Assembly: GCA_046262415.1 (NCBI GenBank)
Contig: JBHEMU010000178.1
Coordinates: forward strand, 1 to 22,003
Source of the DNA: JACDAS01 sp046262415
Lineage (GTDB): Bacteria > Actinomycetota > Thermoleophilia > Gaiellales > Gaiellaceae
DNA: 22,003 bases
Direction: 5' to 3'
In this document: positions 1 through 8,306 of the stretch, one piece after another
How the letters are laid out: every line of letters begins with the position of its first letter
How positions within the stretch are numbered: the stretch's first letter is position 1
Position numbers and translations under genes: made by a program
The notes under the pieces: model-generated
Told to the model about the DNA's origin: nothing
What the model saw: only the letters and a program-made list of their open reading frames with translations
The model's database searches: none

Positions 1-738
1 CAGCTTGACGACGTAGAACCATGAGTTCTCCCCGCCCTCGAGCAGGTGGTCGCCGACGACGAGCGGCGCGCCGTCCCAGTCGTCGTTCCAGACGACCTGC
101 GGCACGCTCGTCGTCGCGTCGAGCTCCCACAGCACGGTCGGCTCGGGCCGGTCGAGCGCGACGACCCGGAGCCTGTTGTCCCGCGAGCCGGCGTAGTAGA
201 GCGGATACCCGTCCGGGTCGGACGTCGCCGACCCCTTGGCCAGGTCGCCGGTGGGGAGGCTCGGCCGCACCGGAGCGCCCGTCGCGCCGTCGAGGAAGTG
301 GTGGACGCGGTCGAAGGAGCCGAAGCGGAGCTCGACTCCGTCCTCGGGCCGCGGCACCACGTTCGGCTGGCCGGTCCACCCCACGCCGCACCAGGTCTGC
401 GTCCCCTGCTCGTCCGTCGAGCGCGAGCACAGGCCGCCGCCGCTCGCCGGGTAGCGCCAGAGGATCGAGGGGTGCCGCGGAACTGGTCCCTCGCCGTAGT
501 AGGAGCGCGTCAGGTTGCCGCGGAAGGTCGTGATGCCGGGGAACCGCGGATTGATCGCACCCCGCTCCGCTGCGGGCGCTCGCGGCGACGGCGCCGCGAT
601 CTCGGACTTCCCCGGGGAGGGCGGCGAGACGGCGCCGGCGCGATCGGCGGCGCCGAGGGCGGCCACGAGCTGCCACGAGAGGCCGCCGAGTAGCCCGCCG
701 AGGGCGAGCGCGGCCGCGATGCGAGGTACGACCCGCAC
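1..738 (-). CDS. PQQ-like beta-propeller protein, secreted or membrane-anchored (3' end outside window)
   Basis: The visible part is 246 codons and runs off the left edge with no stop, so the C-terminus is missing. I chose the GTG at 738 because GGGGGA lies nine bases upstream and the protein then opens like a signal peptide or anchor: basic MRVVPR, followed by a hydrophobic stretch rich in Ala, Leu and Gly. An ATG at 765 in the same frame is the alternative. After a Pro/Ala-rich linker come blocks typical of quinoprotein-like propellers: TTFRGN, a Tyr-Tyr-Gly-Glu-Gly-Pro segment, ILWRYP, WCGVGWTGQP, VHFLDGATG, SDPDGYPLYYAGSRDNRLRV, VLWEL and WNDDWDGAP. I infer an extracytoplasmic binding or structural protein. 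The substrate is unknown, and an enzymatic PQQ dependence cannot be claimed. It lies 72 bp downstream of uvrB on the same strand. Confidence 0.75.
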   Translation of the reverse strand, partial: MRVVPRIAAALALGGLLGGLSWQLVAALGAADRAGAVSPPSPGKSEIAAPSPRAPAAERGAINPRFPGITTFRGNLTRSYYGEGPVPRHPSILWRYPASGGGLCSRSTDEQGTQTWCGVGWTGQPNVVPRPEDGVELRFGSFDRVHHFLDGATGAPVRPSLPTGDLAKGSATSDPDGYPLYYAGSRDNRLRVVALDRPEPTVLWELDATTSVPQVVWNDDWDGAPLVVGDHLLEGGENSWFYVVKL

Positions 739-810
739 GGCACGATTTCCCCCGCCTGCAGGCATTTCCTGCCGGAGTCGCCGCTCCGCCGCGGTCGAGC
801 TGCACCCGCG

Positions 811-2811
811 TCAGGCGGGCGCGCGCGCGGCCTGGAGCTCTCGCCGGAGCTCCTTGATCTCGTCGCGCAGCTTCGCGGCGTACTCGAAGCGAAGCTCCTC
901 CGCCGCGGCGAACATCTCCTCCTCGAGCGTCACCGCCAGCCGCTCGAGCTCGGCGGCGTCCATTCCCTCGACCTTGCGGCCCCGGCGACGCTTCCCGGGC
1001 ACCGTCGGCGCCTCCAGCGTCAGGAACTCCGCGATGTCGGAGACGCCCTTCTGGATCGACTCGGGCGTGATGCCGTGCTCCTCGTTGTACGCGAGCTGCA
1101 CCGCGCGGCGGCGCTCGGTCTCGTCCATCGCGGCCTTGATCGCCTCGGTCAGCTTGTCCGCGTAGAGGATCACCTTGCCGTTGACGTTCCGCGCCGCCCG
1201 CCCGATCGTCTGGATCAGCGCCGTCTTGCCGCGGAGGAAGCCCTCCTTGTCGGCGTCGAGGATGGCGACGAGCGAGACCTCCGGGAGATCGAGACCCTCA
1301 CGCAGGAGGTTGATGCCGACGAGCACGTCGTAGTCGCCGAGCCGCAGCTCGCGGATGATCTGGATCCGCTCGAGCGTGTCGATCTCGGAGTGCAGGTACC
1401 GCGCGCGGACGCCCGCCTCGAGCAGGTAGTCGGTCAGGTCTTCGGACATCTTCTTCGTCAGCGTTGTCACGAGCACCCGCTCGCCCGCCTCCTCGCGCCG
1501 GCGGATCTCGTTGAGGAGGTCGTCGATCTGGTTCTTGGTCGCCCGCAGCTCGACGTCGGGGTCGACGATGCCGGTCGGCCGGATCAGCTGCTCGGCGACC
1601 ACGCTCGAGTGGCGCAGCTCGAAGGCGCCCGGCGTCGCCGAGACGAAGACGAGCTGCGGCACCTTGCCCAGGAACTCGTCGAACCGGAGCGGCCGGTTGT
1701 CGAGCGCCGACGGGAGCCGGAAGCCGTAGTCCACGAGCGTCTGCTTGCGCGAGCGGTCGCCCTCGTGCATGCCCCCGATCTGCGGGATCGTCTGGTGCGA
1801 CTCGTCGACGAAGACGACGAAGTCGGACGGGAAGTAGTCGAGCAGGGTGAACGGGTGCGTGCCCGGGCCGCGCCCTTCCAGGATGCGGGAGTAGTTCTCG
1901 ATCCCGTTGCAGAAACCCAGCTCCTGCATCATCTCGAGGTCGTACTCGGTGCGCTGCCGGATCCTGTGGGCCTCGAGCATCCGGCCCTCCGCCTCGAACG
2001 TCCGCACCTGCTGCTCGAGCTCGGCGCGGATCTCCTCGACCGCGCGCTCGATCGTGGGCCGGGAGGTGACGTACTCGGTCGCGGGCCAGATCGTGAGGTT
2101 GTCGAGGCGGGCGTAGATCTCGCCCGTGACCGGGTCGAAGTGCGTGATCTGCTCGACCTCGTCGCCGAAGAAGGAGATCCGGTAGGCCGTCTCGGCGTTC
2201 GCCGGCTGAATCTCGACGACGTCGCCGCGCACGCGGAAGCGGCCCCGGCCGAGGACGCTGTCGTTGCGCACGTACTGGCTGTCGACGAGCTTGCGCAGCA
2301 TCGCGTCCCGGTCGTGCTCCTCGCCCACGGTCAGGATCAGGACGCGCTCGCGCCACTCCTCCGGGGAGCCGAGCCCGTAGATGCACGAGACGGAGGCGAC
2401 GACGACGACGTCGCGCCGCGTGAAGAGCGCGGAGGTGGCCGCGAGGCGGAGCCGCGCGATGTCGTCGTTCTGCGACGAGTCCTTCTCGATGTAGAGGTCG
2501 GCCTGCGGCACGTAGGCCTCGGGCTGGTAGTAGTCGTAGTAGGAGACGAAGTACTCGACCGCGTTGGTCGGGAAGAACTCGCGGAACTCGTTGCAGAGCT
2601 GGGCGGCCAGGGTCTTGTTGTGGGCGATGATCAGGGCCGGACGGCCGACCTTCTCGATGATCCAGGCCATCGTCGCCGTCTTGCCCGTGCCCGTGGCGCC
2701 GAGCATCGTCTGGTAGCGCTCGCCCGAGCCGAGGCTGCGCGCGAGCGTCTCGATCGCCTGCGGCTGGTCCCCCGTCGGCAGGTACGCCGCCGATGTTTTG
2801 AATGCGGCCAC
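811..2811 (-). CDS. uvrB: UvrB, excinuclease ABC subunit B
   Basis: UvrB is the damage-verifying helicase-like subunit of nucleotide excision repair. It is loaded by UvrA and recruits UvrC for dual incision. The 666-residue product has the family's normal length. It opens with the UvrB block FKTSAAYLPTGDQPQAI, then Walker A GATGTGKT with Lys44. The beta-hairpin region follows near residues 90-112 (YYDYYQPEAYVPQ), then a VDESH helicase motif, QTIGRAARN (motif VI), and a C-terminal UVR domain (about 620-655) that contacts UvrC. The start is GTG at 2811. There is no clear Shine-Dalgarno, but a TACCCT box sits eight bases upstream. The divergent DUF1360 gene begins 20 bp away. In many Actinobacteria uvrB lies shortly after coaE; here about 9 kb of other genes separate them. 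Identification is secure. Confidence 0.98.
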   Translation of the reverse strand: MAAFKTSAAYLPTGDQPQAIETLARSLGSGERYQTMLGATGTGKTATMAWIIEKVGRPALIIAHNKTLAAQLCNEFREFFPTNAVEYFVSYYDYYQPEAYVPQADLYIEKDSSQNDDIARLRLAATSALFTRRDVVVVASVSCIYGLGSPEEWRERVLILTVGEEHDRDAMLRKLVDSQYVRNDSVLGRGRFRVRGDVVEIQPANAETAYRISFFGDEVEQITHFDPVTGEIYARLDNLTIWPATEYVTSRPTIERAVEEIRAELEQQVRTFEAEGRMLEAHRIRQRTEYDLEMMQELGFCNGIENYSRILEGRGPGTHPFTLLDYFPSDFVVFVDESHQTIPQIGGMHEGDRSRKQTLVDYGFRLPSALDNRPLRFDEFLGKVPQLVFVSATPGAFELRHSSVVAEQLIRPTGIVDPDVELRATKNQIDDLLNEIRRREEAGERVLVTTLTKKMSEDLTDYLLEAGVRARYLHSEIDTLERIQIIRELRLGDYDVLVGINLLREGLDLPEVSLVAILDADKEGFLRGKTALIQTIGRAARNVNGKVILYADKLTEAIKAAMDETERRRAVQLAYNEEHGITPESIQKGVSDIAEFLTLEAPTVPGKRRRGRKVEGMDAAELERLAVTLEEEMFAAAEELRFEYAAKLRDEIKELRRELQAARAPA

Positions 2812-2831
2812 GAAGCTAAAGGGTAGCCTCG

Positions 2832-3314
2832 GTGTCCGCTCCGCCCGTACGCCCGCCCTACGGCAGCTACGCCGCGCTCGTCGGGGTCTATTCGGGGGCT
2901 CTCGCCACCGCCGGACTCTTCGCCCGGGTGCTCCGGCGCGAGCCCGCCTGCGACACGCCGCTCGACTTCGTGATCCTCTCGGCGGCGAGCTTCAAGGTTG
3001 CCAGGGTGATCTCTCACGACCGCGTCGCGAGCTTCGTGCGCAAGCCGCTCGTGGAGGGGACGGCCTACGACGGCGAGGGCGAGCAGCCTGCGGGGAGCGG
3101 CATGCAGCGGGCGCTCGGCGAGCTGGTCACGTGCACCCGCTGCATCGGCACCTGGACCGCCGCCGGCCTCGCCTCGACGCAGATTCTGGCGCCGGGGTTC
3201 GGGCGGTTGCTGACCTGGTCGCTCGCGGCCTCGGCGGCGAACGACTTCCTCCAGGGAGCGTTCTCCGTGCTCGTCGCCAAGGCGAACGAGCTCGAGGAGC
3301 TGGTCAGCGGGTAG
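2832..3314 (+). CDS. DUF1360 family membrane protein
   Basis: This 160-residue protein matches the DUF1360 pattern I know from Actinobacteria and Bacillus. A hydrophobic segment lies near residues 15-35 (YAALVGVYSGALATAGLF). The central part carries FVILSAASFKVARVISHDRV, followed by the family's cysteine motif TCTRCIGTW, and a further hydrophobic stretch occupies roughly residues 125-145. The function of the family is unknown. The start is GTG at 2832, supported by AAAGGG at 2818-2823 eight bases upstream. The gene diverges from uvrB across only 20 bp, so the two promoters must overlap or lie inside each other's coding starts. Its last 11 bp overlap the 3' end of the convergent pabC-like gene. 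Confidence 0.85.
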   Translation: MSAPPVRPPYGSYAALVGVYSGALATAGLFARVLRREPACDTPLDFVILSAASFKVARVISHDRVASFVRKPLVEGTAYDGEGEQPAGSGMQRALGELVTCTRCIGTWTAAGLASTQILAPGFGRLLTWSLAASAANDFLQGAFSVLVAKANELEELVSG

Positions 3315-4149
3315 CCGCCGCGCGGAGCGCGGCCTGGAGCTCGACGGCGCCCGGGCCCCGGGGCAGCGCGCGACCGTCCAGCTCCGCGATCGGCATCACC
3401 TCGCGCACGGACGAGGAGGTGAAGGCCTCGTCGGAGCCCGCGAGCTCCGCGCGGACGAAGATTCCCTCGGAGACGGCATAGCCGAGCCCGCGGCACCCCT
3501 CCAGGAGCACGGCGCGCGTGATCCCGGCGAGGATCCCGGTCTCGAGGCCGGGCGTGAAGAGCGTCGACCCGCGGCGCCACCAGACGTTCGCCGTGGGCGC
3601 CTCGAGGACGACCTCCCCGGCGCCGAGCAGCACGGCGTCGTCGACGTCCCGGCGCTTCGCCTCCGCGGCCGCGGCCATGTTCGGCGCGTAGCTCGTCGAC
3701 TTGACGCCGCCGAGCAACCAGGGCGCCCGCCCGCGAATGCCGGGATCGAGCCCGGTCGGGAGCGAGACGATGCGCAACCCCCGGTCCCGCAGCTCCTCGA
3801 GACCGGGCGGCAGCGTCGCGAGGACGGCAAGCGACGTCGGCCGCGCCTGTCCCTCCCGCCCAGGGGTGTGGAAGAGGCGGAGCACGCCGTCCCCGCCGCC
3901 GCCCCCCCGGATCGCCTCCGCGGCCAGGTGCCTGACGACGGCCTCGTCGAGGACGGGCAGGGCGAGCCGCGCGGCCGACTCGGCCAGTCGCTCCACGTGC
4001 GCGTCGAGACGAAACGGGCGGCCGGCGTAGACCCGGATCGTCTCGAAGGCCGCCCGACCCCGGAGCAGCGCCTCGTCGTCGGCATGCAGGACCGGCGACT
4101 CCGGGTCCACGAGCCCTCGCCCGCCGACCGCGACTGCCAGGATCGTCAC
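3304..4149 (-). CDS. pabC: Class IV PLP aminotransferase family, probable 4-amino-4-deoxychorismate lyase PabC
   Basis: The likely reaction is 4-amino-4-deoxychorismate to p-aminobenzoate plus pyruvate, the last PABA step of folate synthesis. The 281-residue product is fold type IV. It has GRAAFETIRV with a following LDAHVERL near residues 33-55, the probable Schiff-base lysine Lys150 in GGVKSTSYAPN, Glu183 in VLEAPTANVWW (the usual E-x-x-x-x-N element), and GILAGITRAVLLE in the cofactor phosphate-binding region. The start is GTG at 4149, which overlaps the pabB stop as GTGA, so translation is probably coupled. The adjacent pabB is the main reason to prefer PabC over a branched-chain or D-amino-acid aminotransferase, since the fold alone does not decide. 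The 3' end overlaps the DUF1360 gene by 11 bp. Confidence 0.85.
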   Translation of the reverse strand: MTILAVAVGGRGLVDPESPVLHADDEALLRGRAAFETIRVYAGRPFRLDAHVERLAESAARLALPVLDEAVVRHLAAEAIRGGGGGDGVLRLFHTPGREGQARPTSLAVLATLPPGLEELRDRGLRIVSLPTGLDPGIRGRAPWLLGGVKSTSYAPNMAAAAEAKRRDVDDAVLLGAGEVVLEAPTANVWWRRGSTLFTPGLETGILAGITRAVLLEGCRGLGYAVSEGIFVRAELAGSDEAFTSSSVREVMPIAELDGRALPRGPGAVELQAALRAAATR

Positions 4150-5198
4150 CGTGCTGCCAGCAGCGACAGCGGAGCGCCGATCGCCGCCAGGAGAGGCTCG
4201 GCCTTCACCCAGGACTCCTCGATCTCCGCGCCCGGCTGCGAGTCCCACACGATCCCGCCGCCGACCCAGAGGTGAACGCGGCCCTCCGCGATCGCGAACG
4301 TCCTGATCGTCAGCGCCAGGTCGAGGTCGCCGTTCGGGTAGACGCGGCCGAGCGCGCCCATGGAGGCTCCGCGCCCGACGGGCTCGAGCGCGGCGATGTG
4401 GTCGATCGCGGAGATCTTCGGCGCGCCCGTCACCGATCCGCCCGGGAAGGCGGCCTCGAGCAGCTCGGTCAGCGTCACGCCCGCACGCAGGCGGCCCTCG
4501 ACGGTGGTGACGAGATGCTCGACGCCCGCGAGCCGGCGAGGCACCAGCAGCTCGGGCCAGCGGACGCTGCCCGGCTCGCACACTCGCGAGAGGTCGTTCC
4601 GCTCGAGGTCGACGATCATGACGTGCTCGGCCAGATCCTTCTCCGAGCCCGGCAGCTCGTCGCCCGCCTCCACCGGCCGCGTGCCCTTGATCGGCATCGT
4701 CCAGACGCGTCGCCCGCGCCGCGCGAGCAGGAGCTCCGGCGAGCCGGAGACGATCGCCCAGCCGTCCCCGACGAGAGGGCGCGGCACGAGCGGCCGGAGC
4801 CCGGCAAGAGCCCCGGCGAGGCCCGCCGGATCGCCCCGGAACGGGGCCGAGAGGTGCTGGACGAGATTCACCTGGTAGACGTCGCCGCGGGCGATCGCCT
4901 CCCGCACCGCCTCGATCGCGGCCGTGTAGCCGGCGTCGTCCCAGCTGCGCTCCCACTCCCCCACCGCGAAGCCGCGGGGAGCCGGAACGAACTCGCTCTC
5001 GCGGCGGATGCGGAGCGTCGCGGGCGGCAGGGGGCAGGGCTCCGGGGGCGCCGGCTGGTCCGTGCGGCGGAGCGCCGAGCTCAACCCGTAGGAGCAGTAC
5101 ACGTCCGCGACGAGGCCGTCCGTACTCACGCCGCCCTCGAAGAAGCCGGCGTCGCGCAACCGGAGCTCCAGCTCCGCGAGCGAGTCGAGCTCGATCAC
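4146..5198 (-). CDS. pabB: Aminodeoxychorismate synthase component I (chorismate-binding)
   Basis: With a glutamine amidotransferase (PabA/TrpG), PabB turns chorismate into 4-amino-4-deoxychorismate. The 350-residue product contains the full chorismate-binding domain: GDVYQVNLVQ near 105, SGSPELLL near 151, PIKGTRP with Lys171, the IVDLERNDLSRVC block, FPGGSVTGAPK, and the C-terminal IRTFAI and GGGIVWDSQPGAEIEESWVKA. The lysine in PIKGT distinguishes PabB from anthranilate synthase (PIAGT). It is shorter than the roughly 450 residues of classic PabB because most of the N-terminal TrpE-like region is reduced. The GTG start at 5198 is preceded by GGAG only two bases away, which is poor. No pabA is visible in the window. 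The gene is followed by pabC with a GTGA overlap. Confidence 0.92.
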   Translation of the reverse strand: MIELDSLAELELRLRDAGFFEGGVSTDGLVADVYCSYGLSSALRRTDQPAPPEPCPLPPATLRIRRESEFVPAPRGFAVGEWERSWDDAGYTAAIEAVREAIARGDVYQVNLVQHLSAPFRGDPAGLAGALAGLRPLVPRPLVGDGWAIVSGSPELLLARRGRRVWTMPIKGTRPVEAGDELPGSEKDLAEHVMIVDLERNDLSRVCEPGSVRWPELLVPRRLAGVEHLVTTVEGRLRAGVTLTELLEAAFPGGSVTGAPKISAIDHIAALEPVGRGASMGALGRVYPNGDLDLALTIRTFAIAEGRVHLWVGGGIVWDSQPGAEIEESWVKAEPLLAAIGAPLSLLAAR

Positions 5199-5221
5199 GG
5201 CTCCACGCTAACGTTTGCCGC

Positions 5222-7099
5222 GTGGGCAGGGCCGTTCTCGGGGTCGCAACGGCCGTGCTCGTGACGGCGTCGCCCGCCGGCGCCGCCTCGCTGGTGGTGG
5301 TGCCGCGGCAGTTCTCCCCCGCGTCGGCCGCGCTGCTGGTGAGCGCATCCGTCCCCGCGGCGGGGGACCTCGGGATCCAGCTCGCGAACCGGCGGGGAGA
5401 GTCGGTCGGCTGGATCGCCCCTCCGGAGCGGCGCCGGCTGATCTCGACGCTCTGGCACGGGCGGATCGGCGGCACCGAGGTGCCCGACGGCCGCTACCGC
5501 GTCAGGCTCGTCGCGGACGGGCGCGTGGTCGCCACCGCGCCGCTCACGCTCGACCGGCTCGCCCCGGAGCTCGCGCAGCTGCAAGCGGGGAACGGCGGGA
5601 CGCCGTTCGCCGGGGACGGGCCGCTGCTGACGACGATCAGTCCCAACGGCGACGGCTTCCGCGATCGGGCCGCGATCGAATTCCGCCTCAGCGAGCGGGC
5701 GACCGTCACGCTCGAGGCGGCGCGGACGGTGACGGCGCCCGGACCGCCGCTCTCCAGCGAGACGAAGGTGCTGCGCGCCGGCTCCCACCGGTGGCACTGG
5801 GAACCGCCGGCCTCACTCCTCCCGCGGACGTACCTGCTCCGCCTGACCGCGGTCGACGCCGCCGCCAATCGCAGGAAGTACGGAGCCGAGCGCGCGCGGG
5901 TTCGGCGATATCCGCGGGCGCCCGTCGTGCGCCTGCAGGGGATCGACGCGGCGTTCGAGCGCGCGAGCTACGCGCCCGGCGAGCTGACCCGCCTGCGGAT
6001 CGCCACCGATGCGAGCTCGCTCGACGTCCAGTTCTTCAGGGCGGGCCCGGAGCACGAGCCGACCGGAAGCGACAACGTCATGAACGGCGTGCCCGTTTCG
6101 GAGGTGTACCGCATCGGCTGGGCGGCCAAGGTGGATGCCCCGGCGGTCGCCCGCTTCGGTCTCGGGCCCTGGCCGAGCGGGCTCTACTTCGCCCGCCTCA
6201 CCGCGCCCGACGGGCGGATCGGCTACGCGCCCTTCGTGCTGCGGCCCGAGCGGCTCGGGGTCACCCGCGTCGCGGTCGTGCTGCCCTCGTCGACGTGGCA
6301 GGCGTACAACTTCTACGACGAGGACGGCGACGGCTGGGGCGACACCTGGTACGCCGGAGCCCCGAACACGACCGTCCGGCTCGGGCGTCCCTTCCTGCGG
6401 CGCGGCGTCATCCCCTTCTACCGCCGCTACGACCTCGGCTTCCTGCACTGGCTCGCGTGGACCGGGAAGGCCGTCGACTACCTGGCCGACTCGGACCTGG
6501 CCGCCGTTCCCACCGGGGACGAGCTGATCACCGCGTACGACCTCGTCGTCTTCCCGGGCCACACCGAGTACGTCACCGAGCAGCTGTTCGACGTCGTCGA
6601 GCGCTACCGCGACCTCGGCGGCAACCTCGCGTTCCTCTCCGCCAACAACCTCTTCTGGAAGGTCGTCGACGACCGGGGCACCCTGCGGCGGGTCGCCCTC
6701 TGGCGCAGCCTGGGACGCCCCGAGTCGGCCGTGATCGGCGTCCAGTACATCGGGAACGACGAGGGCCGCCGCCAGGCGCCCTTCATCGTGCGCGACCTCG
6801 GCGCCTCGTGGCTGTGGAGCCGGACGGGGCTCGAGGCCGGCGGGACCTTCGGCGAGTTCGTGGGCGGCTACGGCATCGAGATCGACGCGACGACGCCGGC
6901 CTCCCCGCCGGGCACCCGCGTGCTGGCGGAGATCCCCGAGCTCCTCGGGCCGGGCAAGACGGCGCAGATGACCTACTACGAGACCCCGGCCGGGGCGAAG
7001 GTCTTCGCCGCCGGGGCGCTCGACTTCGGCGGCTCGGCGACGTACTGGCCGGTCAGCCGGATGCTCGAGAATCTCTGGGCGCGGCTGAGCCTGCCGTGA
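5222..7099 (+). CDS. Secreted protein with N,N-dimethylformamidase large-subunit-like C-terminal domain
   Basis: The protein has 625 residues. A signal peptide is evident (residues 1-22, ending AGAAS). Residues about 25-235 look like two Ig/FlgD-type beta domains, including the motif ISPNGDGFRDRAAIEFRL. Residues about 345-625 carry the pattern of dimethylformamidase large-subunit-like domains: WQAYNFYDEDGDGWGD, a YDLGFLHWLAWTGKAVDYL segment, DLVVFPGHTEYVTEQ, and GGNLAFLSANNLFWKV. In the Paracoccus enzyme an iron is held by two tyrosines and a glutamate. Tyr403, Tyr450 and Glu553 (in GYGIEID) are candidate equivalents here, which is inference. Substrate and activity are unknown. The GTG start at 5222 has TAACGT seven bases before it and no Shine-Dalgarno. 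The last 47 bp overlap the convergent MFS gene. Confidence 0.75.
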   Translation: MGRAVLGVATAVLVTASPAGAASLVVVPRQFSPASAALLVSASVPAAGDLGIQLANRRGESVGWIAPPERRRLISTLWHGRIGGTEVPDGRYRVRLVADGRVVATAPLTLDRLAPELAQLQAGNGGTPFAGDGPLLTTISPNGDGFRDRAAIEFRLSERATVTLEAARTVTAPGPPLSSETKVLRAGSHRWHWEPPASLLPRTYLLRLTAVDAAANRRKYGAERARVRRYPRAPVVRLQGIDAAFERASYAPGELTRLRIATDASSLDVQFFRAGPEHEPTGSDNVMNGVPVSEVYRIGWAAKVDAPAVARFGLGPWPSGLYFARLTAPDGRIGYAPFVLRPERLGVTRVAVVLPSSTWQAYNFYDEDGDGWGDTWYAGAPNTTVRLGRPFLRRGVIPFYRRYDLGFLHWLAWTGKAVDYLADSDLAAVPTGDELITAYDLVVFPGHTEYVTEQLFDVVERYRDLGGNLAFLSANNLFWKVVDDRGTLRRVALWRSLGRPESAVIGVQYIGNDEGRRQAPFIVRDLGASWLWSRTGLEAGGTFGEFVGGYGIEIDATTPASPPGTRVLAEIPELLGPGKTAQMTYYETPAGAKVFAAGALDFGGSATYWPVSRMLENLWARLSLP

Positions 7100-8306
7100 C
7101 GGCGGCCCCGGGCGGTTCGCGCAGCACCGCGAGCGCCCGTGAGCCCATCGCGACCGCCTGCACCGCCGCGACGGCGATGAAGACCGGCAGGACGCCGAAC
7201 TCCTCCAGCACGGGGCCGGCGACGAGATAGCCGACCGGGCCGGCGACCGCGATCACCGTCATCTCGGCCGTCAACGCCTGGGCGCGGATCGCGGGCGGCG
7301 GGCGCATGGTCAGGATCGCGTGGATCGAGGGGTTGGCGACCCCGTTCGCGAGCCCGGACAGCAGCAGGGCCGCGCCGATCGTCCAGGCCGGGCCGTTCGC
7401 GGTCAGGATCCACAACGGCAGCGCCTGGCCGATCACGCCGAGGGCGATCAGGTGACGGCGGTCGACCCGCGACGCGATCCGGAGGGAGACGACGTTGCCG
7501 GCGACCGCCGCGACCCCGAAGCAGGCGAGCAGGAGCCCTGCCAGCCGGGCATCGCCGTCGTAGCGGGTGAAGGCGTAGAACGGGAGCGCGGCGAACAGGG
7601 CGTTCCAGCCCGCGTCGCCCACCGCGATCGCCAGCGTCCACCCGCGCAGGATCCGGTCGCGGGCGACGAACCGGAGACCCACGAGGAGTCCGCGCTCCTC
7701 CGGGGCCGCCGCGACTCGCTCCCCGGGCGGGACGAAGGCCAGGACGAGGACGAACGAAACGGCGTACGTGGCGGCGTCGACGAGCAGGACCGCCGGCGCG
7801 CCCACGAACCCGATCAGGACACCGGCGAGAACCGGGCCCAGGAGCAGCGTGATCCGCGTCGCCGCCTGGAGGACCGCGTTTGCCTGGGTGACGACCGCGT
7901 CGTCCTCGCCGAGGATCTCGGGCAGGATCACCCGCTGCGCCGCGAAGTGCGGCGCCGACGCGGCGCCGAGGACGAAGACGAGCGCGACCAGGCGCGCGAA
8001 CGAGAGCAGCCCAGCCCAGTGCAGCAGGGGTATGGACACCATCAGCGGCGCGCGCAGTCCGTCCGCCGCGAGCATCGTCCGGCGTGCGCCGAGCCGCGCG
8101 GCCAGGACGCCGCCGGGGACCCCGAGCAGCGCGACGCCGGCGAGCTCGGCGCCGAGGACGACGCCCATCCGCGTGGCCGAGCCGGTCGTCACGAGCACGA
8201 ACCAGGGCAGCGCCAGCCAGGACATCATCGCGCCGGTCGTCGAGAGCGTCTCGGCGGCGACGAGCGCCAGGAACGACCGCTGCCCGAAGAGGTCGCGGGG
8301 AGTCAC
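7053..8306 (-). CDS. MFS transporter (second of an adjacent pair)
   Basis: The 417-residue protein is a major facilitator with about twelve hydrophobic segments. It opens LFGQRSFLALVAAETLSTTG, has an A-loop-like GGVLAARLGARRTML after the first helices, and an RIASRVDRRHL loop after the middle. This resembles the MFS_3/EntS-type exporter group, but no substrate can be read from it. The GTG start at 8306 has a strong Shine-Dalgarno, GGAGGAGG at 8311-8318, and overlaps the upstream MFS stop as GTGA. The two are therefore almost certainly co-translated. The last 15 codons lie antisense to the end of the convergent dimethylformamidase-like gene. It is the last gene of the five-gene unit that starts at 10919. 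Confidence 0.88.
   Translation of the reverse strand: MTPRDLFGQRSFLALVAAETLSTTGAMMSWLALPWFVLVTTGSATRMGVVLGAELAGVALLGVPGGVLAARLGARRTMLAADGLRAPLMVSIPLLHWAGLLSFARLVALVFVLGAASAPHFAAQRVILPEILGEDDAVVTQANAVLQAATRITLLLGPVLAGVLIGFVGAPAVLLVDAATYAVSFVLVLAFVPPGERVAAAPEERGLLVGLRFVARDRILRGWTLAIAVGDAGWNALFAALPFYAFTRYDGDARLAGLLLACFGVAAVAGNVVSLRIASRVDRRHLIALGVIGQALPLWILTANGPAWTIGAALLLSGLANGVANPSIHAILTMRPPPAIRAQALTAEMTVIAVAGPVGYLVAGPVLEEFGVLPVFIAVAAVQAVAMGSRALAVLREPPGAAVTAGSAAPRDSRASG

Noticed and set aside
802..822. Possible terminator hairpin at the uvrB stop (CCCGC, five-base loop, GCGGG)
   Set aside because: The stem is only five pairs, part of it lies in coding sequence, and no T-run follows, so it cannot be supported as an intrinsic terminator.
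1075..2826. Long + strand open frame (583 codons) antisense to uvrB
   Set aside because: The opposite strand encodes an unmistakable UvrB. The + frame has low-complexity Arg/Leu/Val/Asp-rich sequence typical of reading G+C-rich genes backwards.
4150..5475. Upstream extension of the pabC frame to 5475
   Set aside because: In this stretch the frame is a shadow of pabB. Family similarity begins only at the GTG at 4149.
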